14,955 nucleotides of DNA from Bacteroidota bacterium. GTDB taxonomy: Bacteria; Bacteroidota; Bacteroidia; Chitinophagales; Chitinophagaceae. Position 1 is the first letter of the stretch. Each line of letters opens with the position of its first letter. The notes beneath the pieces were generated by a model, which saw only the letters and a list, made by a program, of their open reading frames with translations, searched no databases and had not been told where the DNA came from. The position numbers were made by a program, and so were the translations under genes. This document shows, piece after piece, positions 1 through 6,101 of this stretch. Location of the stretch: NCBI GenBank assembly GCA_023391015.1, contig JAEWBT010000094.1, forward strand, positions 1 through 14,955. The letters are read 5' to 3'.

Positions 1-122
1 GGCGGCACGATGTCGGGAAACTGGGTCACCGGCAGGGTAAAAAGCGCCATCACGCCCACCAGCACAATCAGTAAGGAAATCACCAGCGATAAAACCGGCC
101 GGTGTATAAATTTTTCAAACAT
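1..122 (-). CDS. RND efflux permease, N-terminal fragment (partial)
   Basis: The minus strand from the ATG at 122-120 reads MFEKFIHRPVLSLVISLLIV and continues with a hydrophobic segment and then LPVTQFPDIVPP. This is the classic start of HAE1/AcrB-type resistance-nodulation-division permeases: a short cytoplasmic N-terminus, the first transmembrane helix, then the L-P-V-x-Q-(F/Y)-P motif at the start of the periplasmic porter domain. Such permeases are proton-driven trimeric inner-membrane pumps that work with a periplasmic adaptor and an outer-membrane channel. Only about 40 residues are in the window; the rest lies off the left edge. The adaptor gene at 633-1793 is upstream on the same strand, as in normal adaptor-permease operons, but the gap is unusually long and full of repeats. 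Substrate cannot be told from this fragment. Confidence 0.9.
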   Translation of the reverse strand, partial: MFEKFIHRPVLSLVISLLIVLVGVMALFTLPVTQFPDIVP

Positions 123-438
123 AAAAAGAGTAGTTAACCGAGGGATTTTAGTTTTCCCCCGGCCCCGCCCCAAAAGAGCGAAGTGATCTGATTTTGTATT
201 TAGGGACGCTTCTGAGACCCGCAAAAGGACGGATGCTGCAAAGCGTTTTCGGCACTGATAATTTTCTTTGCCTTTCCTGATTGGGGCGTGCCCCTTCGGG
301 TCGGGCTTTCGGCACTCGCTCTGCCCGCCGTCCCACTAAAGGCCAACGCGGGCAGGAGCTCAAACAATGCCTCTATCCCTCACGCGTTTGGGAGACGAAA
401 GACGATAGATAAAAGACGAAAGAAGAAGCGGGCAGCAA

Positions 439-516
439 CTTTTGTCATCCCGGAACGGGACCTCTGTCGGCTTGAAGTGTTATTTTCAGACCCCGCCTTC
501 GGCGGCGTGACAAAAG
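439..516. repeat. Small inverted-repeat-bounded intergenic element, copy A
   Basis: The left end CTTTTGTCA (439-447) and the right end TGACAAAAG (508-516) are perfect 9-bp inverted repeats. The left end continues as TCCCGGAACGGGA, itself a short palindrome, and the right half holds a GCCTTCGGC hairpin. The same left end, with one base changed (C/T) in the CCCGGAAYGGGA segment, starts a second and longer element at 4912-5033. Both lie between genes, suggesting a dispersed MITE- or REP-like family. No coding content is seen. Confidence 0.6.
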
Positions 517-535
517 AAAACGCTTTGTCAGAACC

Positions 536-566
536 AACCTATAAGGTTTCAAAAACCTTATAGGTT
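536..566. repeat. Perfect 14-bp hairpin
   Basis: AACCTATAAGGTTT (536-549) is the exact reverse complement of 553-566, with a 3-base loop. It could be a transcription attenuator between the RND adaptor and permease, or a dispersed palindrome; there is only a short T tract on the plus side and none on the minus side, so a simple intrinsic terminator for the adaptor gene is not well supported. Confidence 0.65.
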
Positions 567-632
567 TTCCGGAAATTTCCGGAAATCACTCGTCTCCTGT
601 CACCCCTCTCCTTCGGAGCGGAAGGGGTGAGA

Positions 633-1793
633 CTACAGCGTCGCTTCTCCACCCCGCGCCGCCGGTCCCGACACCCGGCCAATGGCGCTGATGCTCGCGG
701 TTTTCGGCGTGATTTCCATGCCTTCTTTCAGACCCTGAATGCCTTCATACACGATGCGGTCGCCTTCCGAAAGACCACTTTCTACCACGTAGAATTCACC
801 CAGTCGCGCGCCGGGAACAAAGCTTTTCATCTTCACCTTGTTTTGGGCATCCACGAGGTACACATAGTCTTTGTCCTGGATTTCAAACACCGCTTTTTGC
901 GGCACCACCAAGGCTTCGCGCTCTTCGCGGGTGAGGCGGATTTTGCCCGTCGCGCCGTGCTTCAACACGTGGTCGGGGTTCGGGAAACGCGTGCGAATGG
1001 CGATGGAGCCGGTACTTTCCTCAATCTCGCTCACAATGGTTTCCACTTTTCCGGAATGCGGGTATTCTTCGCCGTTGGCCAGAATTAATGTGGCTTCGCG
1101 GTCGGCGGGAATCTTGCCTTCTTTTTTCTGTTGGAGGTAATCCAGATATTCGTTTTCCGAGAGGTTGAAATACACCAGCACATTGCTCACATCCGAAAGC
1201 GTGGTCAGCAGCGTGCCTTCTTCCAGCAAACTGCCAATTTTAAGCGGAATGCGGTCAATTACCCCGCTATATGGCGCGCGAATTTGGGTGTAGGCCTGCC
1301 GGCTTTGGGCGTGCTGCACGGCGGCGCGCGCTTCGTCCACGCGGGCGCGGGCCGCGTTTACCCGCGCCTGGGCCACCTGCAATTCGGTGTTGGAGATAAT
1401 CTTTTTATCCACCAGCAGTCGCACTTTTTCCAACTCTACCTCGGTGGTGCGCACTTCGGCCTGCAGAGAAGCCATGGCAGCGCGGGCGCGGCTGATATCG
1501 GCCTGCAACTCGCCGTTGCTTAAGGAAAACAAGAGCTGACCTTTTTGAACAAAGCTGCCTTCATCCACATGGATACGATCCAGAAAGCCGGAAATGCGGC
1601 TGCGGATTTCTACGTTTTGCGCCGCCTGAATGTCGGAAACATACAGCTTGTTAAGGTCCACATCCTGCTTTACAAGACGGTAAACAGGCGTGCGGACTTT
1701 CTCTTTCGGCACCTGATTATGGGTGCCCGAAGAGCAGGAAAAAAGAAAAAGGCTTCCAACTAAGGGAAGAGCTTTGAGTAAATGGGAAATCAT
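633..1793 (-). CDS. RND efflux periplasmic adaptor (membrane-fusion lipoprotein, AcrA/HlyD-like)
   Basis: The 386-residue product begins with a hydrophobic signal and a lipobox-like LFSC (Cys about 20), so it is probably a lipoprotein facing the periplasm. Family order is visible: a first beta/lipoyl half near residues 55-92 (IRSRISGFLDRIHVDEGS, then GQLLFSL), an alanine/arginine/glutamate-rich coiled-coil hairpin at about 95-165, the second lipoyl half (YTQIRAPYSGVIDRIPLKIG, about 167-187), then a beta-barrel with LVYFNLSENEY and a membrane-proximal domain ending near GLSEGDRIVYEGIQGLKEGM. Adaptors of this type link an inner-membrane pump to a TolC-like channel. The matching permease start lies downstream on the same strand (1-122). 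No outer-membrane factor gene is in view. Length is normal for the family. Confidence 0.92.
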   Translation of the reverse strand: MISHLLKALPLVGSLFLFSCSSGTHNQVPKEKVRTPVYRLVKQDVDLNKLYVSDIQAAQNVEIRSRISGFLDRIHVDEGSFVQKGQLLFSLSNGELQADISRARAAMASLQAEVRTTEVELEKVRLLVDKKIISNTELQVAQARVNAARARVDEARAAVQHAQSRQAYTQIRAPYSGVIDRIPLKIGSLLEEGTLLTTLSDVSNVLVYFNLSENEYLDYLQQKKEGKIPADREATLILANGEEYPHSGKVETIVSEIEESTGSIAIRTRFPNPDHVLKHGATGKIRLTREEREALVVPQKAVFEIQDKDYVYLVDAQNKVKMKSFVPGARLGEFYVVESGLSEGDRIVYEGIQGLKEGMEITPKTASISAIGRVSGPAARGGEATL

Positions 1794-1853
1794 GGTTTTA
1801 GACCGAAAGGCGCAGGTAGGAAATGCGCCGTAAACACTGTTTTAAGGAAAAAG

Positions 1854-1888
1854 AAAAAGCGGCTCGGGATCCGCTCCGGGGGCTTTTT
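1854..1888 (-). terminator. Possible weak terminator between secreted protein and RND adaptor
   Basis: On the minus strand AAAAAG and CTTTTT ends can pair, enclosing an imperfect GC-rich core (CGG with CCG), and a T-rich tract follows. The pairing has a bulge of several C residues, so this is only a tentative terminator for the gene at 1931-2326. Confidence 0.3.
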
Positions 1889-1930
1889 ATTAAAGCACAC
1901 GGGTAGCTGCGGAACGCCAAAACGCTTTCC

Positions 1931-2326
1931 TTAAAACGGGGTAAACCGGAATAAAAACAGATAGTAGCCGGGCGGCAGGATGTAGCGCGCATATTGCTGC
2001 GCATAGGCGGCGAGCGAGGCCGCATAATCTTTTTCCGCCGTTTCGGCAGCCCAGGCCCGCTCTTGCCGTAGCGCGGTTTTCTCTTCCAGAACGGCTTTGC
2101 GCGTGCGGGGTGGCGACGTTCGCCGGTCAGTAGTGGCTTCGTCGTCGGTAAGCGACAAGATTTCCTGCGCGGCCGGTTCATCGGCGATCCAAGAGGCGCG
2201 TAGGCCAAAGCCATGAACCGTAGAACACTTCGCCTGTTGGTATCCACTCACCAATAAGGCCAACAGCAGCCCCAAACAAAGGACCGCTTGTCGGGTGAGG
2301 CGAATGGAATAGGCGATTGGTGACAT
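1931..2326 (-). CDS. Hypothetical secreted protein
   Basis: The frame is open back to 2419, but I take the ATG at 2326-2324. It places a signal-like segment (positively charged IRLTR, then LCLGLLLALLVSG) at the very N-terminus, and a TAnnTTTG-type box lies just upstream at 2340-2347. The product is about 131 residues: signal peptide, then an acidic and charged stretch with many Glu/Ala/Arg (about 55-105, likely helical) and a short aromatic, hydrophobic end (YYLFLFRFTPF). I recognise no family. It sits upstream of the RND adaptor on the same strand, 137 bases away, so co-transcription is possible. A second frame overlapping this region (1798-2247) looks like a shadow because its product is rich in Arg/Pro/Lys without structure. 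Confidence 0.5.
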   Translation of the reverse strand: MSPIAYSIRLTRQAVLCLGLLLALLVSGYQQAKCSTVHGFGLRASWIADEPAAQEILSLTDDEATTDRRTSPPRTRKAVLEEKTALRQERAWAAETAEKDYAASLAAYAQQYARYILPPGYYLFLFRFTPF

Positions 2327-2339
2327 CTGAGAAGGTGCG

Positions 2340-2347
2340 CAAAAATA
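2340..2347 (-). promoter_or_regulatory. Possible Bacteroidota -7 box for the secreted-protein gene
   Basis: CAAAAATA on the plus strand reads TATTTTTG on the minus strand, matching TAnnTTTG. It is 13 bases upstream of the chosen start at 2326. No TTTG is found at the expected -33 distance, so support is partial. Confidence 0.35.
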
Positions 2348-2424
2348 AGTTTTTGGGCCTTTGTAGGCTGTTAAGAAGGGTTCAAATCCATTGCTGATTT
2401 TATTTATCATTATATTCACCGTTA

Positions 2425-2475
2425 TAATCAGACGTTCTAATCGAACGTTCTAATCAGACGTTGCATGCAACGTCT
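2425..2475. repeat. Three 13-bp tandem units running into the RAYT palindrome
   Basis: TAATCAGACGTTC (2425-2437), TAATCGAACGTTC (2438-2450) and TAATCAGACGTTG (2451-2463) are back-to-back 13-bp units. The third merges into AGACGTTGCATGCAACGTCT (2456-2475), a perfect 20-bp palindrome. The palindrome is repeated, with longer arms, inside the transposase gene at 2786-2813. This is what is expected of a REP sequence beside its RAYT gene. Confidence 0.8.
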
Positions 2476-2488
2476 CTACTAAAATGGT

Positions 2489-3118
2489 ATGAATGATAAA
2501 TATTTGGGGAAATACCGGATTCCTTCCGCACGGCTGCCTGGCTGGGATTATCGTTGGGCGGGGGCTTATTTTATCACTATTTGCACCCGTAACCGGGAGC
2601 ATTTTTTTGGTGAAATCGTGGACGACCGGATGGTGTTGAGTCCGTTGGGCGTGCTGGCAGATGTATTCTGGCATGAAATCCCCAATCATGTCAAAAATGT
2701 ATCATTGGGCGCGTTTCAGGTAATGCCCAACCACCTGCACGGCATATTGATTTTGCACCTGCCGGATATTGTGTCTCCGGATATTGTAGAGACGTTGCAT
2801 GCAACGTCTCTACCGAAAACATCGGGAACACCGGAAACGCCCGAAATACCGGAAACACCGGAAACGCCACAAAATCCCCCAACGCTGAAAAACACGCCCA
2901 ACACCCACATGTCGGCCATTTCGCCCAAATCCGGTTCGGTATCGCGCATTGTTGGTTCCTACAAAGGGGCCGTTACCAAACACGCCACCCGTTTGGGTTT
3001 GACCTTCGGCTGGCAGGAACGATTCTACGACCATATCATCCGCGACGAAGCCGCCTACAACGCCATTACCCATTACATCCTGACCAAACCGCAAAACTGG
3101 ACTAAAGACCAGTTTTAA
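2489..3118 (+). CDS. REP-associated tyrosine transposase (RAYT, Y1_Tnp/HUH family)
   Basis: The 209-residue product opens with RLPGWDYRWAGAYFITICTR, the typical RAYT/IS200-like start, has the HUH metal-binding motif in VMPNHLHGILIL (His82, His84), and ends with FYDHIIRDEAAYNAITHYIL, where Tyr196 is the likely nucleophile. RAYTs are single-stranded DNA transposases tied to dispersed REP palindromes; they cut and join REP DNA rather than moving as ordinary insertion sequences. The ATG at 2489 is chosen because the nearby ATG at 2484 meets a stop after two codons. Residues 100-109 (VETLHATSLP) are encoded by a REP palindrome lying inside the gene, followed by a Thr/Glu/Pro repeat (about 113-130) not seen in typical members. 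The HUH and Tyr parts flank the insert in frame, so activity may be retained. A shared terminator separates it from the convergent catalase gene. Confidence 0.88.
   Translation: MNDKYLGKYRIPSARLPGWDYRWAGAYFITICTRNREHFFGEIVDDRMVLSPLGVLADVFWHEIPNHVKNVSLGAFQVMPNHLHGILILHLPDIVSPDIVETLHATSLPKTSGTPETPEIPETPETPQNPPTLKNTPNTHMSAISPKSGSVSRIVGSYKGAVTKHATRLGLTFGWQERFYDHIIRDEAAYNAITHYILTKPQNWTKDQF
2786..2813. repeat. Perfect 28-bp REP palindrome inside the RAYT gene
   Basis: GTAGAGACGTTGCA (2786-2799) is followed directly by its exact reverse complement (2800-2813). Its central 20 bases equal the palindrome at 2456-2475. It is read in frame through the transposase. Just before it, CCGGATATTGT is duplicated at 2762-2772 and 2777-2787 (protein PDIV-S-PDIV). 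Confidence 0.9.
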
Positions 3119-3135
3119 GACCTTTAACCCAATCC

Positions 3136-3164
3136 AAAAAGCCGCCTCTTGCGAGGCGGCTTTT
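3136..3164. terminator. Bidirectional intrinsic terminator between RAYT and catalase
   Basis: GCCGCCTC (3141-3148), a TTGC loop, then GAGGCGGC (3153-3160) form a perfect 8-bp GC-rich stem. It is flanked by AAAAA on the left and TTTT on the right, so it can stop transcription from both convergent genes. Confidence 0.85.
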
Positions 3165-3189
3165 CCGGAAATTTCTACTCAAAAACTTA

Positions 3190-4812
3190 TTAATAGGGCT
3201 TAGCATCGTGGCCCTTTTGCGCCGCTTCGTCCACGGCAGCACCGCTGTCTTTGGTACCCGAAGGACCTTCAGAAACCTGTTCGCTGCGTACTTTTTCCAA
3301 CCCTTCTTGGAGGCGGCGGCCCCAGTCGGCGTCGCATTGGGTGCAGTGCTCAATCATCTTGTCCTGAATGATTTTATTAGCAGATGCCAACGTGTTGGTC
3401 ATGTTCAGAATCAGGTCGTTGCGCTCCCAGTCTTCAAAATCGCGGTAGGTCTGGCCCGCCTGCCCGTAGTTGTTGGGCCGGTCAATGGATTGGCGCACCA
3501 GTTTGGCGTGGTATTCCGGCTCGTGGTCTTTGTGGCCTTCCGGGCGCGTGCTTTCTTTCAGGCCATTGAGGAAGCTCGGCTCGTAGTTGATGTGCGGATT
3601 CTGGTCTTTACCCGCCGTTTGGTGGTAGGCCATCTGCCCGTCGCGCTGGTTGGTCGCCACGGCGCAGCGCGGCGCGTTGATGGGCAGTTGCAGGTAATTT
3701 GCCCCCACACGGTAGCGCTGCGTATCGCTGTAAGAGAACGTGCGCCCTTGCAGCATTTTATCGTCGCTGAAGTCCAGGCCATCCACCAGAACGCCCGTTC
3801 CGAAGGCCACCTGCTCTACCTCGGCAAAGTAGTTTTCCGGGTTGCGGTTGAGGGTCATCTTGCCCACCGGCAGCCACGGGAATTGCTCGCGGGGCCACAG
3901 CTTGGTGTCGTCCAGCGGGTCAAAATCCAGCTCCGGGTGCTCGCCGTCTTCCATGATTTGCACCATCAGTTCCCACTGCGGGTAGTCGCCGCGCTCAATG
4001 GCTTCGTAGAGGTCCTGCGTGGCGTGGTTAAAATTTTTGCCCTGGATTTCCGCCGCTTCGGCCTGCGTCAGGTTTTTAATGCCCTGCAACGGCTCCCAGT
4101 GGTATTTCACCAACACACCTTTGCCTTCAGCGTTCACCCATTTGTAGGTGTTGACACCGCTGCCCTGCATCTGCCGGTAGTTGGCCGGGATGCCCCACGG
4201 CGAAAACAAAAACGCCACCATGTGCATGGCTTCCGGACTGCCTGCGATAAAGTCAAAGATGCGCTCTCCGCTTTGGATGTTGGTTACCGGGTCGGGCTTT
4301 TGGGAGTGAATCAGGTCCGGAAACTTAATGGCGTCGCGGATAAAAAAGATTTTCAGGTTGTTGCCCACGAGGTCCCAGTTGCCGTCCTCGGTGTAGAACT
4401 TGGTGGCAAAGCCGCGGGGGTCGCGCAGGGTTTCCGGCGAGTGGTTGCCGTGGCCCACGGTAGAGAAGCGCACAAACACGGGCGTTTGCTTTCCTTTCTC
4501 CTGAAACAATTTCGCGCGGGTGTATTTGCTTACCGGCGCGTCGCCTACCGTTCCGTAGGCTTCAAAAACGCCGTGGGCCCCGGCACCGCGGGCGTGCACC
4601 ACACGCTCTGGTACGCGTTCGCGGTCAAAATGGGACATTTTTTCCAGGAACTGGTAGTTCTCCATGGTGGCCGGTCCGCGGTTGCCCACGGTGCGGGTGT
4701 TTTGGTTGTCGTACACCGGCTGGCCCTGCCGGGTCGTCAGGGCGTCGGCGCCGTTGCCGTTGTTGAGCACCGGTTTGGGGTGAGGGTTGTTTTCGGGCTT
4801 TTGATTTTCCAT
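3190..4812 (-). CDS. Monofunctional haem catalase (small-subunit type)
   Basis: This 540-residue enzyme converts two H2O2 to water and oxygen. The catalytic His is His73 in RERVPERVVHARGAGAHG; the distal Asn is Asn151 in GNWDLVGNN; the proximal haem-ligand signature RTFSYSDTQRYR gives Tyr361 as haem ligand and Arg357 as its partner. The core ends near residue 490 and is followed by a Gly/Ser/Asp-rich tail of about 40 residues. The protein lacks the extra flavodoxin-like C-terminal domain of large (about 750-residue) catalases. No signal peptide, so cytoplasmic. The ATG at 4812 places MENQKPENNPHPK before the usual N-terminal arm. It stands alone between convergent RAYT and a repeat-filled upstream region. 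I do not assign katA, katE or katB because the clade cannot be settled by eye. Confidence 0.96.
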   Translation of the reverse strand: MENQKPENNPHPKPVLNNGNGADALTTRQGQPVYDNQNTRTVGNRGPATMENYQFLEKMSHFDRERVPERVVHARGAGAHGVFEAYGTVGDAPVSKYTRAKLFQEKGKQTPVFVRFSTVGHGNHSPETLRDPRGFATKFYTEDGNWDLVGNNLKIFFIRDAIKFPDLIHSQKPDPVTNIQSGERIFDFIAGSPEAMHMVAFLFSPWGIPANYRQMQGSGVNTYKWVNAEGKGVLVKYHWEPLQGIKNLTQAEAAEIQGKNFNHATQDLYEAIERGDYPQWELMVQIMEDGEHPELDFDPLDDTKLWPREQFPWLPVGKMTLNRNPENYFAEVEQVAFGTGVLVDGLDFSDDKMLQGRTFSYSDTQRYRVGANYLQLPINAPRCAVATNQRDGQMAYHQTAGKDQNPHINYEPSFLNGLKESTRPEGHKDHEPEYHAKLVRQSIDRPNNYGQAGQTYRDFEDWERNDLILNMTNTLASANKIIQDKMIEHCTQCDADWGRRLQEGLEKVRSEQVSEGPSGTKDSGAAVDEAAQKGHDAKPY

Positions 4813-4840
4813 AGGAAGCTTTGTTTTTGTGAAAGCATTC

Positions 4841-4848
4841 CAAAAATA
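4841..4848 (-). promoter_or_regulatory. Possible -7 box of the catalase gene
   Basis: CAAAAATA (plus) reads TATTTTTG on the minus strand, matching TAnnTTTG, 28 bases upstream of the catalase ATG. That would leave a leader of roughly 20 bases. No good -33 TTTG is present at 19 bases, so it may depend on an activator or be a chance match. Confidence 0.4.
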
Positions 4849-4911
4849 GGAAAGATAATTTTGGGGGAATGAACACCTATCCAGAAAATCGGTAACAGGC
4901 TTTCTTAATCC

Positions 4912-5033
4912 CTATCTTTTGTCATCCCGGAATGGGAACTATGCAGGACAGGCTGTCCCGGGATGACACCACGAAGAGGGTCTTCACAGCTGCTGAAATT
5001 GTGAAGATTCCCTTCGGGAATGACAAAAGATAG
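4912..5033. repeat. Structured intergenic element with inverted ends, copy B
   Basis: The left end CTATCTTTTGTCAT (4912-4925) pairs exactly with ATGACAAAAGATAG (5020-5033). Inside are three further hairpins: GTCATCCCGG (4921-4930) with CCGGGATGAC (4958-4967), CTTCACA (4982-4988) with TGTGAAG (5000-5006), and ATTCCC-TTC-GGGAAT (5007-5021). It shares its left end, TTTTGTCATCCCGGAA, with the shorter element at 439-516. It has no coding content and looks like a MITE/REP-type dispersed repeat. Confidence 0.7.
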
Positions 5034-5292
5034 AGCGCAAGACCGCCTTGCCGCTGCGCGGGCTTTAGACTTTAATGCCGTTGCCTGGGGCTTCCGGATG
5101 TGGTTACGAAGGGCTCAAGAAAGCATTTATGAGTATGCACCTAATATATCAACAAAACAATTACACATAATAATATGAATTTCAGCAAACGAAAAAACCA
5201 ACTATGTTAACGAAAATAATATTCCAAAAATACTTCCGATTGCTACTCACACCGTTTATTTTTGGTATTCATCTTTAAACCCTTTTTCCTTT
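5034..5292. other. Gene-free stretch upstream of the 166-residue protein, with possible -7 box
   Basis: No gene seen. The left half is GC-rich; from about 5120 it becomes AT-rich and promoter-like. TATTTTTG at 5257-5264 matches TAnnTTTG and lies 28 bases ahead of the ATG at 5293. A TTG at 5240-5242 is only 14 bases upstream of it, shorter than the usual spacing, so the promoter call is weak. Confidence 0.35.
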
Positions 5293-5793
5293 ATGGCCCT
5301 CCGCAATCTTGGCAACAGCCAACTCACTACCGCTCAACTCACTGCTGTGAAAGCTGCATTATCGACCCTGGAACAGGGCCTTTCTCCCATTACCGTTTCG
5401 CTGGAGGGAGACGACCGTCAGAAATACGGCAGCGTGAATGAGCAAAATAAATTGCTTATCAACCGCGTAGCCGACTTTCGTGGCAGCCAGCCGGCGCTTT
5501 CTTCGCCGCGCGTGGACTGGGCCGAGTTTCAGGCCGATTTTAATATGCGCAAAGAGCTGGAGAACATCGAAAACCGCCTGCAAGCGCTGCATAACAAGGT
5601 GGCCAACGCGAAGATTCTTCATGACTACGACAACTATCAGGCGGCGTTAGAAGATTATAACTACACCTCCTACAGCATGAATACCAACGCCAGCGATTAT
5701 GAAGAAAAGCACCGCGTGCTGAAGCAGTTTTTCCCACGCACCGGCACCGGTGGCAACAGCGATGGCCCTACGAAGAACGATCCGACCCAATAA
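5293..5793 (+). CDS. Uncharacterised helical protein (166 residues)
   Basis: The product is soluble, without signal peptide or membrane segment. Residues 10-32 (LTTAQLTAVKAALSTLEQGL) look like a helix, followed by a short ITVSLEGDDRQKYGSVNEQNK segment. A second helical half follows (about 78-108, ELENIENRLQALHNKVANA), then a Tyr/Asn/Asp-rich part and a Gly/Pro/Asp-rich tail (TGTGGNSDGPTKNDPTQ). The pattern of an N-terminal helix, 'L-S-P-I-T-V-S-L' and a central Asn-Lys-Leu-Leu-Ile resembles small uncharacterised proteins I associate with Bacteroidota, but I know no function. It is a single-gene unit with its own strong terminator at 5817-5852. GC content matches the chromosome rather than the AT-rich island that follows. 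Confidence 0.75.
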   Translation: MALRNLGNSQLTTAQLTAVKAALSTLEQGLSPITVSLEGDDRQKYGSVNEQNKLLINRVADFRGSQPALSSPRVDWAEFQADFNMRKELENIENRLQALHNKVANAKILHDYDNYQAALEDYNYTSYSMNTNASDYEEKHRVLKQFFPRTGTGGNSDGPTKNDPTQ

Positions 5794-5816
5794 ATTTTCC
5801 GTTCCGTCTTTTTTCC

Positions 5817-5852
5817 AGCCCTGCGGCCTTCATAGAGCCGCAGGGCTTTTTT
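5817..5852 (+). terminator. Strong intrinsic terminator
   Basis: AGCCCTGCGGC (5817-5827) pairs perfectly with GCCGCAGGGCT (5837-5847) across a 9-base loop, followed by six T residues (5847-5852). It ends the gene at 5293-5793. Confidence 0.9.
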
Positions 5853-5863
5853 AGGTTTTTAAA

Positions 5864-6058
5864 TCAAACGTTTCGGTTGGAGACGCAAATATTTAGGTTG
5901 GTAAGGATAAACGTTTAGGTTATAGAACCTAAAACTTTAAGTGGATAGACGTAAACGTTTCGGTTAGAGATGTAAACGTTTCGGTTGAAGACGTAAACAT
6001 TTGGGTCGATAAGGGTAAACGTTTCGGTTGAGAACGTAAACGTTTGGGTTATTCAGGG
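5864..6058. repeat. About nine degenerate 21-22-bp tandem repeats
   Basis: Units start near 5864, 5886, 5908, 5930, 5952, 5973, 5994, 6016 and 6037, with lengths 22, 22, 22, 22, 21, 21, 22, 21 and 22. The best-conserved part is TAAACGTTTCGGTTG, whose AAACGTTT core is its own reverse complement, followed by a purine-rich AGACG-like end. The mixed 21/22 spacing breaks any reading frame, so it is not coding. It sits between the terminator at 5817-5852 and the 3' end of the HNH gene. Confidence 0.85.
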
Positions 6059-6101
6059 ACATTTATACGAAATAAGCTTTCTTCCTGTTGCAATAGCCTC
6101 C

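Larger units (their letters stand above)
123..632. other. Repeat-rich intergenic region between RND adaptor and permease
   Basis: I see no credible gene in these 510 bases; the open frames here read like translated repeats, with basic low-complexity products and no family features. The left half (about 280-400) holds GC-rich palindromic sequence, including GGGGCGTGCCCC at about 284-295 and a stretch that ends in CCTCACGCG; from memory this resembles a dispersed intergenic repeat common in Bacteroidota, but I cannot confirm that here. A purine-rich run follows (395-432), then an element bounded by CTTTTGTCA inverted ends (439-516), a 14-bp hairpin (536-566) and two back-to-back TTTCCGGAAA palindromes (566-585). 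Confidence 0.6.

Noticed and set aside
288..563. Plus-strand frame of 91 residues in the RND gap
   Set aside because: It runs through palindromic repeat DNA and has a repeat-like composition; no family resemblance.
1798..2247. 149-residue minus-strand frame overlapping the secreted protein
   Set aside because: Its product is Arg/Pro/Ser/Lys-rich with no signal or domain, while the other frame has a signal peptide and an upstream -7 box.
3208..4872. Very long open frame (554 residues) on the plus strand opposite the catalase
   Set aside because: It is antisense to an unmistakable catalase with intact catalytic motifs; long antisense frames are common opposite GC-rich genes, and its product has no recognisable family features.
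5864..6058. CRISPR array
   Set aside because: The units are contiguous, degenerate and without spacers, and no cas genes are nearby.
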